From Aphrophora alni (taxonomy: Eukaryota > Arthropoda > Insecta > Hemiptera > Aphrophoridae): 64,000 nucleotides of DNA. The translations under genes and the position numbers were made by a program. Location of the stretch: contig OY740768.1 in assembly GCA_963513935.1 (NCBI GenBank), forward strand, positions 18,785,177 through 18,849,176, written 5' to 3'. Each line of letters opens with the position of its first letter. Position 1 is the stretch's first letter. Shown here piece by piece: positions 23,438-35,993 of the stretch. The notes beneath the pieces are model-generated. The model saw nothing but the letters and a program-made list of their open reading frames with translations, did not search any database and was not told where the DNA came from.

Positions 23438-24190
23438 TGTAACACCTAAAAAAGGTTAATTTGAATAATAACAAATAGCGGGAAATTGTATAGAAAGAAA
23501 TTGGGAGGGGGCAAAAAGTAAAAAATGTGACTTATGTTTTTTAATGTTAAAACGATGTAAATTCAATTAATGTAGATTTCCAAACACAAATAAAAAATAT
23601 GTATAGGTTTTAAGAAAATTTATGAGTGAACTGTTTGGACAAAATACTGGTAATCAGTGTTAATTAACACTGAAATTTAAACATTGTTATTTCTGTAAAA
23701 ATTATGATATTTAATATACTGTCTTTGTTCTATTATGAATTTTACACTTTTTAATAATTATATTTTTCATGTCTAAAGAAGAGTAAACGTCTACTGATGT
23801 ATTCACATATATTTTAACGTAACTTCAATCTATACAGATAATTTTAATCTGTTTCTTTTAATAAACAAGTTTTCTAAAGTTGCAACATAATAAATAAATT
23901 CAAGATTCAAATCTTTTTTAAAGGAATAAAACATGATGAATAAGCTAGGATGTATAATTTATAGAATTTATAAAGTTTAAATTGATATTTGTACATGTAC
24001 TAATTTTTAATTTCAATAAATGTATGTTAAAATTTCAGTTTACACAGGAGTTATTCATTCAATACCAAAAAATCACTGTGAGTACACTTTTAAAAGAAGC
24101 CATGCCCGAGATCTTTATAATAATTAAGCTATTTAACTTTTTCAAAATTGGTAAGCGTAATGCTTCCTGGCGCCCATAAATGCTGAGCAA
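23438..24190 (+). repeat. LTR-like dispersed repeat, copy A (short form)
   Basis: Begins TGTAACACC...AAAAGGTTAATTTGA. It shares blocks with copies B (25440-26690) and C (39658-41100), including GATTTCCAAACA..AAATAA, CAGATAATTTTAATCTG, AGTTGCAACATAA, AAATTCAAGATTC and CACTGTGAGTACACTT, and ends with TGGCGCCCA at 24168-24176. TGGCGCCC is the start of a tRNA-Lys type primer-binding site, so the unit resembles an LTR plus leader. It lacks about 400-700 bp of middle sequence present in B and C. It lies in intron 5 of the minus-strand gene, in the opposite orientation. Confidence 0.7.
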
Positions 24191-25211
24191 GATTTTAAAC
24201 TCATTAAGATTATTAGTAAGATAAATTTAAATTCATTTTTTATAATAAAGTAATTTAACATAAAACCTTAAGTTTTATATTTATTACAAGGGTTAACACA
24301 GATCTATATCCCAGGGGCTAGTGAAGCTGATATGACTTATAAGATTAATAGAGATAAACCTTCATCAAGTCAAAGCATCATCTGCATTGCTTAGCAGAAG
24401 GTTTGTCTGTGACTCCTTAGATGTAGCTATGTGGCTCTAGATTTATCAATATGTCATGGGTAAATGAAAGCCATATTATGGGCCTCTTAATTTCAAATAA
24501 AAAAATTGATATATGATAATATTTATGGTAAACCTAAAGCATGTGTTATTACTTGTGTTACTGTCAAGGTTCTTCTTATTTCAGATTTAATTTCAGAAGG
24601 GATCTGGTAGTAACAATAGTTGAGATGCTGACACTAGAGATCATCTACGAAACTATAGTACAATTAAGTTATTTTCTTTGTGATTTGAGTGAAATAACTC
24701 CAGTGAATGTAAGAGGATTAGGGGAGTACTGAAGTAGAAGGTGACTCCAAATAATCATTGTCGGTGATGCTAAAGCTCATCACTATGTGTGACGAAACAG
24801 AAGCACTGATTAAAAGGGGTCGAATTTTGTGCATACTTTGTAATAATATTAGTAATGAGGGTGAAGAATACACATATGGATGTAAGAAAAAGCAGTGTTA
24901 TAGAGCTAACCCTAGCAAGTATACATGTTAGTGGTAAAATCACAAACTAGCATGTAGTAACAGCTTTCACTGTTTGAGTATAAACAGAACAGATTTGATC
25001 TTAAGTTAACTAAAACATGTAAATCAGTGATCGACTCCTACAAAGAACAGTATGGAAGGAGTATAGAGTAATGTCATCTAATATGGATCTAGAGTATGGT
25101 CCAATTGAGACTCCTCCAGTCTTACGTGAATGTTGTGTCCGACAGGCTTATCAGTTATTTTGAAGGCTTTTGGACAAAGCTGCCATGAAAAGGTAAAAAG
25201 GTTTAAAGAGT
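24191..25211. other. Intronic DNA between repeat copies
   Basis: No exon with good splice signals was recognised. Short open frames (for example 24541-24732) look incidental. Confidence 0.4.
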
Positions 25212-25376
25212 AACAAAATGGTATCAATTGCACTACCGCCTCACTGTTTGAGTTTTTGGACCTGGCGTTTCCTGGAAAGTGGATGGGTTGCCATAGTCCC
25301 ATCTAATGGCCCTTTCCTCCTACGATCATCTGACCTGACACCAAAGGAAGGTTTGTTTTTCTGGGGGTTTATCAAG
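25212..25376 (+). pseudogene. Small Tc1/mariner transposase fragment
   Basis: Across frames: FEFLDLAFPGKWMG, then LRSSDLTPKEGLFFWGFIKN. This matches the stretch between the second and third catalytic Asp (…FP.RWIGR…RSPDLTPLDFFFWG) of insect Tc1/mariner transposases. Badly decayed, with frame changes and no visible ends. Confidence 0.55.
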
Positions 25377-25439
25377 AATTAAGTTTTCTTTCACAAATCA
25401 TGTGACAATGTGAAAAGTCAGATTTTAATATTGACTAAT

Positions 25440-26690
25440 TTAAAAGACGCGGTTAAACTATAGAGATAAGAATTCAAATAATAATTTAAAACTAGTAAAT
25501 TCATTTATAAAGAAAAAATAGATTTCCAAGACAACAGAATAAATAATTATGTAAATATTGATATAATTTGTTTGTAATTAATAATACATGTGAATTTTGA
25601 TATTGTACGGTGATGTATGTGAGGTGATTGGAACAGCCAACAGCGGAAGAGAGGTTTTCGGAAGTAATATAGTGCGAGTGCAGTTAGCAACAGGCAGTCT
25701 TAAGTAGAAGTCCAGAGTCTGGAGAGACAGGTTGTGTTTTGAGTCTGGAGTTGAATGTTATTAGAGCGATCAGAACTTTTTCAAAATGTGCTAAGATTTA
25801 CAATGTCGAGTCATGTTAGTACACGTAAGAAAGTGAGAGACGTTACTTTTAGTCTAAGAGAAGTTTTAGAACATTTTTGTGAAAATAACGTGTTATGAAG
25901 TTAGCGATAACAGAGACAATTATATTAAACGGTACAAAATAGAACAATGCATACTGTGCCTAAATACACTAAAAAATTGAAAGTGGTTTATATTTCGTGA
26001 GCGTGGACTATCGTGAAGTGTTCAAATAGACTAAAAATTAATAAACATTTTAATATGGACATGTGTCAAACAATAGAAAGCTCGAAGTTCACGAATGATA
26101 CAACGTCGACGGACAACTCAGCACGTGCAAATATGCAATGAACTTCTTTCAACAAAAGACGGTAACCAGTGTTAAATAACACTGAAACTTATATTGTGTA
26201 ACTATGTAAAGCTTATTTTATGTAATGTACTATTTTTTTTTATTAATTTAATATTTTTGAACAACTATTGTGTTGTAAGAATCATAAAGGTCTACTGACA
26301 TAAATTTTTTATAAAAGTAATTTAAAAAATAATATAAGCAGATAATTTTAATCTGTTCATTTAATAAATGAATTTCTAAGTTGCAACATAAAAAAGTAAA
26401 TTCAAGATTCAAAATTTTGACCTTCTTAAAAGGTAACCATGATAATTGATATTAGGATGTGTAGTTTAGAAAGATTATGAATTTGTTAATGAATAATATG
26501 TACTAATTCTTTGTTTTTTAATAAATCCATGTCAATATTTCAGCTAGAATTGTTTTCATTATATACCAGATTCACTGTAAGTACACTTATGAAAGAACTT
26601 TCGACCCCAGAGATTTTAAAGTTAATAAAATTTTCTTTCTTTTTGATAAATAATGACCATTAGGTCTGGCGCCCAATATTAATTAATTAA
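25440..26690 (+). repeat. LTR-like dispersed repeat, copy B
   Basis: Homologous to copies A and C. It shares GATTTCCAA and ATTGGAACAGCC with C, and AACACTGAAA, CAGATAATTTTAATCTG, AAGTTGCAACATAA and CACTGTAAGTACACTT with A, then ends in TGGCGCCCA at 26668-26676. It has a GC-richer middle (25610-26160). Same orientation as A and C. No gag/pol sequence follows. Confidence 0.7.
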
Positions 26691-27218
26691 CTACAATTAA
26701 ATTCAATTTCATTATTCAGTAAATAACGTAAGAACTCTTCAAGTTCACATAATTCTTTTTCTTTTAAAAAATAACTTCATTTTTAGTAATTAATATGTCA
26801 AGCAACATTTATAAATTATCACAATCATATTCAATGAATGTTATAAAACAGTAAATTACTGTTACATTTTACTAATAAAGAATGTTACATTTAAAAGACA
26901 TTCATAAAGAAATCTGTAGACAGGTGTGAAACAGTGTCTAAGACTGAGTTAATTATGGTGGCCAACAATTTGAGCATTTATGTTCCTACTGACTTTAGTA
27001 CAACTTTTATCTAATCAGTTATGATAATAATAATAATAACTGTTATTAATACTAAAATAATTTTCTTTTAAAAGAGTAAATTATTTATTTCAACTGTCAA
27101 CCTACATATGAGTACTATGTATATACTCTAATCCTAAGGTTATAATTTTCAAAATGTTTAATTATACAATATTCTTTTTTATTTCTTAATTGTGTTAAAC
27201 TACAAATTATAAGTTTAC

Positions 27219-27279
27219 CTTTGATCTTGAGAAGGTATGTAGCCTATATCCTCGACTCCTACAGTATCTTGACTACCCT
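27219..27279 (-). CDS. Exon 5 of large coiled-coil/Tyr-Gln-repeat gene
   Basis: A 61 bp exon on the minus strand between acceptor TTTCTGTACAG and donor GGTAAAC. It completes the split Glu codon left by exon 4 and reads EGSQDTVGVEDIGYIPSQDQ, leaving AG for exon 6. Phase agreement on both sides strongly supports it despite its small size. Confidence 0.85.
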
Positions 27280-28430
27280 CTGTACAGAAAAATAATAAAA
27301 TTAATGTATATAAACACAAAACACACAAACAAGAAAAGACAAATTAAATTGAAAAAAAAAATACAATCCTGGTTTAAATGCAATCTTAATTACTGCTTAC
27401 TTAAATTTTTAATGATATTTACTAATATTTAAAATACTAACACAAATCTATGAACTTCTCATCACATTAACTATAATTGGACATTTATATTAGTAGATAA
27501 ATTTTCCAATGAAAATAAAATATAAGAAATAGTGCACAGATGTTTTCACACACTCATTCCTTATAATAATAATAAGCTATTATGATCTTCCACATGATAG
27601 AAAATAAGGAAGCCACCTACATTTTTTTTTATCCTTATTGTCAGAAAATAATACCTCTTAAATATTGCATATATTTTACGTTAACCATTAAGACCATTTT
27701 CTTGTTACATAATGGCAGTTAATCAAAAATAAAACTTTCTTTTGTTGTTCAGGCTATCTGAAAAACGGATAAACACATAATGTTTCAATTAAATTTAAGA
27801 GATTTTAAATTTATGATAAAAAATAAATAAAGAATGCAGGACATTTTTCAGTTTATTTCCTAAGTTTTTTCTATATTAAAAATATGTTTGCCAAAGTACC
27901 ATGGGCGAATATTGTATTTTATTATCACCAAACCAAACTACAATGGTTTGGGTCACTAGCATTTTTCAACATTTAATTTGAATTATTAAAGTAGATTTTT
28001 CAAAATTCAAATTTCAATGACAGTACAAAAAATAATTTATGGTTTTTTAAAAGATAACTTTTAATTGTAAATTATTTGGAAGATAGTTATAATATAGTTT
28101 AAATGAGATGTACCATTCAACAAGTTTAAATGAAAATTGTTAAAGATGTTTTATAATTGTAATGAAGCTTTCGGTGTTCTTTTAGTTAACTAACTATAAT
28201 TTTGGTTAATGTTAATTTCTTAAGTTTTTTAAATAAAGCATTTTTTCATTAATTCATATACTACATTTAATGAAAAAAGGGTCTCGTATAATACAAAACT
28301 TTCTCTATACTACCATGTATACAGTATATTTTATATATTTCCTACTACTATATGTGAGAAATGTTTTAAAAAATAGTACCTATAAAACATATTTGCAATA
28401 AAAGTTAATAACAAAATAAAGGGTAACAAC
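27280..28430. other. Intron 4 of the large minus-strand gene
   Basis: AT-rich, with a short AAT repeat in nearby DNA (27025-27043). Nothing else recognised. Confidence 0.6.
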
Positions 28431-31400
28431 CTGCCATATTGTATTCCAGAGTTCCACTTCCCTCTATACCAGCTTCGGGATAATTATATTCATTTCCTGT
28501 ACCATACTGTTCCGGATACTGATGACCATCCTGCTGGTATTGTTCATAACCTTCTGGATAGGCTTTATCATAATTATATGGATAGTTTCCCCCTTCACCA
28601 TACTGTTGTTCTGGATTGTAATCAACTGAAACTCCTTCCTCTGGATAGTTTCCCCCCTCAGCATACTGTTGTTCTGGATTGTAATCAACTGGAACTCCTT
28701 CTTCTGGATAATTCCCCTCCTCAGCATACTGTTGTTCTGGATTGTAATCAACTGGAACTCTTCCTCCTGGATAGTTTCCCTCATCACCATACTGTTGTTC
28801 TGAATTGTAATCAACTGGAACTCCTTCTTCTGGATAATTTTCCCCTTCAGCATACTGTTGTTTTAGATTGTAATCAACTGGAACTCCTCCTTCTGCATAT
28901 TGATCATAATATTGTTGATTATCGTAAGGTTCTTGAGAATAATTTTGATCATCTGGTTTTCCATAATACTGATTTTCAGCTGGATTTCCTTCATAATACT
29001 GCTTGTTACTAGGATGGTGTTCTCCACCTTGATGATATGACTCATCAGCCACGTTTTCTATATTACCAGCATAATATTGTTCATTTTCAGTTTGTTGGAC
29101 ATCTCCTGTCACATATTGACCCTCAATATTTTGCATTTTGCCTTCATAATATTGTTGATCATCAACATTTCCATCATGGTATTGTTGATCAATATTTTCT
29201 GAATCATAAACTTGTTGATCACTAATATCTCCTTGATAGGGTTGCCTATCAGTCTGAAATTCAACTCCATCTTTATTTGGTGTTTGTTCATAATACTGGT
29301 TACCATCAACTTTCATAGTTTCATTATACAATTGTGGATCAACAGGATGTACAATATTTTGACTGTCAACAGTTTCTGGAGTTCCTTCGTAGTACACTTT
29401 GCTTTGATCTACTTGACTTTTACCTTCATAATATTGTTGATCAACAGAATATTGTGGATCTTCTTCATAATATTGTTGACCATCTGTATTCTCTTGATCA
29501 CCATAATAATGCTGCGGCTGTTCTTCATAATACTGTTGATCAGCCGAACTCTGTGTCATTCCTTCATCAACTATTTGATCTCTATCTGGGTGATGATTAT
29601 TATCTTCATAATATAGTTTATTATCATCATATTTTGTTTGATCAATCTGTTGATTATCATCTTCATAGTATTGTTGATCTCCAACCTTTTCAACTCCTCC
29701 ATCATAATATTGTACTGGATGATCATCAGATTTTGTATCATTTGAATAATATTGTTGATTTTCAGTTTCCTGAATATTATGTTCATAATATTGTTGTTCA
29801 TCTTTTTCTCCTGTCCCAGTAGTAAATTGTTTTTCATATTCTTGCTGATCTTGATCATTTTTCTCTACTATATGTTCATTTTTATCATCAATTTGAAAAT
29901 TTTCATTCAAATTTTTCATTTCAAGAATTTTATTACTATCAATTCCTCCAATGTTCTGGTCAATAGCTTCATGTTTTTGGTATTCTTCAATTGCTGATTC
30001 AGTTATTTCTTTGTCCCTTATGAAAGAGGAATCATGTTTTTCTTTTATGTTCTCTTGATGTTCTTCAACATCACTAACACCTTTTGTTAGTACACCTATT
30101 TCATTATCTGTCTCATCATATTTGGGTGTTTTCAAACTCTCGTCCTTATTATTAATATTTAATTTGTTTTTCTCTGTAGAAGGTATATTAACAGCACTAT
30201 TTTCAATTATAGACAAATCCTTTTCTAGTTTTTGTTTAACTTGCACATTATCAATCAATTCCTGGCTAGATTTTGAAATTTCATCTTTGTGCTGTCCATT
30301 TTCTTTAAATGTGTTTACTAAATTCTCTTTGGGTGTTGAAAGTGATGCTGTTTTTTCTTCTATAACATTATTTACATCAATATTTTTTTTATTTTCATTT
30401 CTTTCAATGACATTGTCATTAAGTTTAACATTACTACTTACATCATCAGAAGGATATTTATTTACATCAACTGATGAAATATCTTCTACATCTTTAGACT
30501 CTTCTATTGAAGATGGTTTATCCTGTTTAAGAAACTGCACAGACGATGAATCTGCACTCTTTATATTGGTTGATGAACTTATATCATCATTAGTGGTGGT
30601 GACATTGTTTTGTAAAATATCACCTTTATTCTCTGTTAAATTGAATTGTTCCTTTAAATTTTTCAATTGCTCAACTTCCTCATTCTGTTCAAAATCTTCA
30701 TTTTTTGAGGGTAGTTCAAATTTTACTTTTAGTTTATCTCCATGATCAACTCCATCTTCATCACATTCTTCAGTAACCTTGTTTGTTACAATCTTAGGAA
30801 AAGATTTTAAAATATTTTCTTCAGTTGAACGTTTAAATTCTTTTTTTGGCAGCTCTAAACTTCTATCAAGATAGTTATCTTGAGTTTTACTATTGATGTT
30901 TTCTGAAAATTGCTCTTGAAATGAAGGTGTAGCTGATAAAATATTTGGATTAGTTTCAGAAAAGTCATATGAAACCTTTTTCTTATCAACAGGTTTTGAA
31001 TTATCGTTAGGATTAAGATATCCCTTTACAGATTGATTTAATTTTTCAGTTAAACTTACCATTTCATCTGGGAGCATTGCTTGTCTATGGTTTTGAGTTT
31101 TACTTATTTCTGATTCTAGTGGGTTTATTGTTTCTTCAGAAAACTTTTCCCTCTTATACTGTCCCAGTTGTGGTTTTTCTTCAAAAGGATTTAATTCTTC
31201 ATTTATTTTACCAAAAGAATTCTTTTTGGAAAATACATCATTCTTAAATTCATTTTCTTCAAATTTTCTGTCATTTATATTACTGTCAAAATACGGTTTA
31301 TCTTTATATAATGTGGATGTTTCTGTCATTGGATTCTGTGTTTTATAATTGTAATCCAACATATTTCCATCATCTGTTTGGTAATAATAAGGATTTCTTG

Positions 31401-32715
31401 GAGATTCATTTCTTTGATAATTCAAACTATCAGATGGCCTGTATTTTCTTTCATTTTCAAAATAAATAGTTTTATCACTGGGATATTGTCTTTCTCTTTC
31501 TAAATATGAAGGTTTATCAACACTTTTATAAGGTAAATGTAAACCTTGAAATTCTCTGCTGTCAAATTTTGTACCATAAGGATTAGTGTAATCAACACTA
31601 TTCTTTCTTTCCAATAAATTTTTTCCTGGTAAATAAATCTGCGAAGAAGGTTTGTACTTATCATCATATTTACTGCTATCTATTTGAGTATTTGGTTGAA
31701 CTAAATATTTTTTAAAAACATAATCATCTGAATTAATAGATGAACTGTACTTGCCAAAATTTAAAGCCCTGTCTACACCACTTGACCTCGGCTTATACAA
31801 ATCCTCAGACCTCAAATCAAGATTATCACTTGACAATGACTGTTTTCTAGATATACTTGGATATCCATACTTATTTTTATCCTGACCATACTTCGATAAC
31901 ATGTCAAAACTAGTTGTTCTGCTTAAGGATTTTCTTAATGTAGGGTTTAAAGGAGAAGAAAATTCGGAACTTCTAGTATAAGTTTTATCTAATGATAATT
32001 TGTTACCAAATGTTGGTGCTTTCGCAAGATGATCCCAGCGGTTAGTCTGGTATTTGCTTGAGTTAATGCTATAATCAGGTTTTGTATCTTTTGGTATATC
32101 TTTAATGATACTATCATCTGACAGTGACATACTTAGTAAATCACCGCTTGTGTTCTGGTCTCTGTCCAAGTAAATGTTTCTGTTAATATTATCAGAAACA
32201 AAATTACCATGTGCATCGTTGTAAATGGTAGGTTTATTATGTTTTTGGTATAATGGTATGATTGGTGTTACTGGTTCAGATTTGAATTGATCTTTATAAT
32301 ATGGAGAAAATTCAGTGGTATTTAACTTTGTTATATCTGAAGGGATACTTGGTGAAAATAAATTTTTTGGGGTAAATTGGTTTGAAATTTCTAAATTTCT
32401 CACCACAGGACTTTCTGTTGTAGATCTTGGAGGTTCTGTCAAAATTATTGCTGGATTACTGGCAAGGCTCATTCTTCTTGATGTATCTGAAAATCTGTTT
32501 GTATCAGAAAATATAATAGAACTTTTACGTGTAGCTGGTGTTGATTGTGGTATTTTATACATATTTCTAACAGGTGTAGAATTTGACTGATACAATGGAC
32601 TACTTCCAAGGTAAGAATTGTTTGGTTGGAATTGTTTTATATTAGGATTTTGTATTTCATCATTGTCTTTCTTCCAATCTGGATACAATCGAGTCATGTA
32701 GGCTTCATAATGTTT
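28431..32715 (-). CDS. Exon 4 (main, 4.3 kb) of large coiled-coil/Tyr-Gln-repeat gene
   Basis: The minus-strand open frame extends upstream past its first ATG (32697) to an acceptor TTTTTGATTTCAG, adding KHYEAY, so it is an internal exon and not the gene start. It ends with one base of a split codon before a GTTGTTAC donor at 28430. It supplies residues about 101-1528. The N-terminal part (KHYEAYMTRLYPDWKK) continues the coiled-coil head. Next come about 950 residues rich in Ser, Asn, Lys, Asp and Glu, with RKSSI/RKSL-type basic-Ser sites, probably disordered. From about residue 1078 there are many QQYYE-type units, and near 1372-1480 five 21-residue repeats (consensus EGVPVDYNPEQQYAEGGNYP). 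No enzyme, membrane segment or signal peptide is seen. I do not recognise the family. A scaffold or condensate-forming role is only a guess from composition. Confidence 0.9.
28577..28900 (-). repeat. 63 bp coding tandem repeat, five copies
   Basis: The word GTTCTGGATT (plus strand) and its variants recur at 28608, 28671, 28734, 28797 and 28860, an exact 63 bp spacing. Each unit encodes 21 residues. Copies differ mainly at degenerate positions and in the GN/EE/GG residues. Frame is kept, so copy number could vary among individuals without breaking the protein. Confidence 0.9.
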
Positions 32716-33263
32716 CTGAAATCAAAAATTTCATCTTCTAAAAACAATTGTGTGTTTTTAATAATCAGTAATAATAAAGCCAAGTTATGCAAAGTATATA
32801 AGGTCGCTCTCAGAAAATTAAACACATGTATTGTCTCATATTTAACTTAATACTGCTATATTTCCTATTGAGATTTTAGTGGTTTGCTTCTTATTAGTTA
32901 CATATTAACTCCAATATTTTTGTAAACATGCTATTTGCATACCATTGGTTAAATAACTCGGCTATTCTAATAGCACACTGACTGTTTTCATAAAAAAGTA
33001 CAATTATTGTAATTCTCTCTGCAGTCAAGTGAACCATAATTTTGGTGTAATAACTACACATGTTATTTCTAGCTAAAGTTTATGCTTCAAACTAACTACT
33101 GTTTAATGTAGCTAAGTTGATCCATGAGGGAAGGAAGTGAAATTATCTTATCATTATCTTCAACAGAAAACACATCCTTTTAACTGGTTACAGTTTGTAC
33201 CAATGATGATTATTGTAGAATTATCCTTAAATCGTAGAAAAATTATTGTACAATTATTCTTAA
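32716..33263. other. Intron 3, exon-proximal part
   Basis: AT-rich. No feature before the piggyBac relic. Confidence 0.5.
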
Positions 33264-33899
33264 CACATTCGCTGATGCCACGGCCCGGACCATAGTGGAT
33301 GCAGCCACCACAGCCCAGGCCATTCTATTCCCATTGACTTTATTAATTTAGAATCTGTAGCACTTGGGTGTAGAGTGTTGATTTTGTAATAGTGTGTTAC
33401 TGAAGTCTCTGCCTTTGTTTTGGTGCCAGTCTTTCCTAGTTTATCATTATATATAGTACAATATCGTAATCAGGGTTGTCATCCCTGTCAGACTCCAATT
33501 CAAAAGAATCGTCATCAGTACTCTCATACAAAACAATTTCATCCTCACTACTGAACTCATATTCGTTAACTATTGTACTTCTTGAAGTAGAAGCCATTTT
33601 AATAAAAAGTTTTTAAAACAAGGTAGAAAACAATTAAACTAATTAATTAAACACGCTATATAAACTAATTACAATCCTAGACAAATAAGCATACAATATA
33701 CAACACAAAAACCAGATAAACTAGGAACGACTGCCACCAAAACAAAGGCTGAGACTTCAGTAACACACAATTACAAAACCAACTGTCTAAACCAAAGTGC
33801 TACACCATAGCATATTAAATAAATAACGTTATAGAACGGCTTTGTTTGTGGTGCTCGTGGCATGAACTACAGCCCGGGCCGTGGCCCGCAGCGTAAGGG
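33264..33899 (-). mobile_element. Internally deleted piggyBac-type element
   Basis: A 636 bp unit with inverted arms of about 180 bp: 33264-33447 matches the reverse complement of 33719-33899, both with the block CCACGGCCCGG near the tip. TTAA stands at the left flank (33260-33263) and TTGA at the right (33900-33903), consistent with the TTAA target of piggyBac and one later change. Inside is only the N-terminal part of a transposase frame. It looks like a non-autonomous derivative. Confidence 0.75.
33436..33597 (-). pseudogene. piggyBac transposase N-terminal remnant, 53 codons, open
   Basis: The minus-strand ATG at 33597 opens MASTSRSTIVNEYEFSSEDE, followed by a very acidic stretch (YESTDDDSFELESDRDDNPD), to a TAG at 33436. 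An acidic N-terminal leader is usual for piggyBac transposases. The DDE core, which should follow, is absent because the frame runs into the opposite inverted arm. A family assignment from this piece alone would be weak. The TTAA flanks and inverted arms carry it. Confidence 0.6.
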
Positions 33900-33942
33900 T
33901 TGACCGCAACGTATGGGTTGACCGCAGAGTATGTGTTGAACC
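33884..33942 (+). repeat. Tandem 18-19 bp units at the piggyBac edge
   Basis: CCGCAGCGTAAGGGTTGA, CCGCAACGTATGGGTTGA and CCGCAGAGTATGTGTTGAA follow each other directly, then CCGCAG. The first unit is the right tip of the element plus its target, so the tip and TTGA have been multiplied outward. Confidence 0.8.
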
Positions 33943-34949
33943 GCAGAAGAAAAGCCAAAACATATTTTAATAAAAATAATTATCTACTAACTTCAGAACA
34001 CAATTTCTCTAAAACTATTCATCCAAATTTTAAAAAATAAGACATTTCTTGAAAAGAGATTTTATTGAGCTTTAAAATGATTCCTATCATTAAAAAAATT
34101 TGATGTTGATTTCACCACTACTTATAGGTTAAAATGACAATGTTCAAAGTAAGAAGTATAAATGTTCCCCGTAAAAAAAATTTGGGGTGTGCGCATAATT
34201 GAAAGAAGTTAAATATAAAAGTACTTGAATGTTTCGTTTTCAGTGGGCCACTCAAATGTATGTAAATATTGCTAGTCCTATAAAAATACAACATAAAATC
34301 AATGTATATTTAGGAAAATTTTACACTTTTGGAAATCAGAAAGACACATAGACATTTTTAAACTTGTTTTATAACTTATAAGACAAACACAAAAACTATC
34401 ATAGAAGACATATTTTTAATTGGTACTTTAGATTTATTGTTTGTTTTGTGGTGTAGATCTGAAATTTCTTAATAAATATATTTAGATTTAGGAAAGGTTT
34501 AATCTTTTATTTTAAATAGGTGACTGGTAGATAAAACAAAATATAGGATTATCTATAATTAGGATGATTAAATGTAAAATTTTTATATATTATCCCTGAA
34601 TCTTTTATAAATTCTTTTTTTAAGCAGAACCATATAGCTCAAAACAATAAGACCATATAGATGTCAATAAAGTTTTATAGATGGTTAATTTCTGTTGTAG
34701 TTTAACACAAGATTTTAAATTAATAAGATGATAGAGAAGTTTTAGCCTTGCGTTTAATGTTAGTCTCTTTGTCTCTAGTTATGGAAGAGGCTGGTGTGGA
34801 AGAGGCTGAAGTGAAAATGGAATTAAACTTGGTTGGAGGTGACACTGATAATAGAGGTGGACGCTGATGGCGGTAGAAGTTGTTCAACCAAAAATAAAGG
34901 TAGAGTAATAAAACAAAACTACAAAATATCATAAACTAGAAAAAAGAAA
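33943..34949. other. Intron 3, no recognised feature
   Basis: AT-rich. 34740-34900 may hold decayed upstream transposase sequence but nothing readable. Confidence 0.4.
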
Positions 34950-35993
34950 GAAAAAAGTACTTATTAAAACTAACTGGAAAGTAGGACAGTTCCAAAAGAA
35001 TATTCCATCAATTGATATCGACGACCTGTTAGAAAACCCTAAATACTGAAATAGTCCCCTTCAATATTTCAATGATTATTATTCAAATGATTTTTTTTCT
35101 CCTAAAGCTGCTCAGTTAACTAACATGTATTACATAAGTAGATTTGGTAAAGTGATTAATAGGTCTGCAGCTGAAATCAAACAGCTTTATAGTATGCACC
35201 TGCTGATGAGTATTAAGTATCCCCAGGTGAGGATGTATTGGAGTGCACGTTCTGGTCTCGATGCAATTAAAACATTTGTCTTGAGACAGATTTATAATGT
35301 TGAGGAATAGTCTGCATGTTGTAGACATAAATAACCCACTTCCTAAACACAACCTTCTGTGGAAGGTTCAGTCTGTGCTTGAACGTAGTTGTGACAAAAT
35401 TGAGCGACAACCAGGAAACTTTTCGGTCGACGAGCAGATGGTACCATTCTTGGGAAGGAGTAGTTTGAGGCATTTTGTGCCGAAAAACCTAGGCCTGTTG
35501 GCTTAAAGAATTATGTTTTGACTATCTCAGAAGGTATTATGTTAGACTTTGAGATGAAGGCAGACAAACTAACCTGCTCTAGAAATGGGACTAGGCCCTG
35601 TTATTGTCATGAGGTTAAAAGAAAATGTACCACGTTTAAGTGTAATTTCCTTTGACAGGTTTTTACGACCATTTCATTGATGGAGACACTAGTTTCAGAG
35701 CAGTACTTTGCGACGGGAACATTGACAGGAAACAGGCTACAAGAAGTAGAATTAAACTAAAAGGAGAGTTTGAAGAATTTGAAGAGAACAAAGGAAAACT
35801 GTTGCTGTAAAATGGCAAGACAATCAAGTTGTTACTTTGCTGTCAACTATGTGTGGTGGTGACCCTGTGACTGCAGAAAAAAGGTGGTCAAAAAAAGAAG
35901 CCAAGTTTGTTAACACTCAATACCCAGCTATTGCAGTTACCTACAACAAGAATATGGGAGGAGTGGACACAATAAACCAATTAATAGAGTTAA
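34950..35993 (+). pseudogene. piggyBac transposase core, broken
   Basis: The plus strand reads VGQFQKNIPSIDIDDLLENP, one in-frame TGA, then QYFNDYYSNDFF, AAEIKQLYSMHLLMSIKYPQ, YWSARS, then with frameshifts LHVVDINNPLP, FSVDEQMVPFLGRSSLRHFV (first catalytic Asp region), VISFDRF (second) and NKNMGGVDTINQL (third). These are the DDD blocks of piggyBac/PGBD transposases. The acidic N-terminus and the cysteine-rich C-terminus are missing. The right side stops where a minus-strand non-LTR fragment begins. It is opposite in orientation to, and separate from, the element at 33264. Confidence 0.85.

Noticed and set aside
23438..26690. Copies A and B as the 5' and 3' LTR of one retrotransposon
   Set aside because: Both carry the primer-site-like box after them, and the DNA between them holds only a mariner fragment, not gag or pol.
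28464..30745. Many long open frames on both strands opposite or beside the 1430-codon frame
   Set aside because: They are shadows produced by the low-complexity repeats of the real minus-strand exon. They are His/Leu/Ile-rich and have no domain.
28405..32697. ATG at 32697 as the gene start and TAG at 28405 as the stop of the large protein
   Set aside because: The frame continues upstream to an acceptor at 32716 and joins coiled-coil exons in phase. Downstream it is spliced at 28430, and the open tail CYPLFCY is intron.
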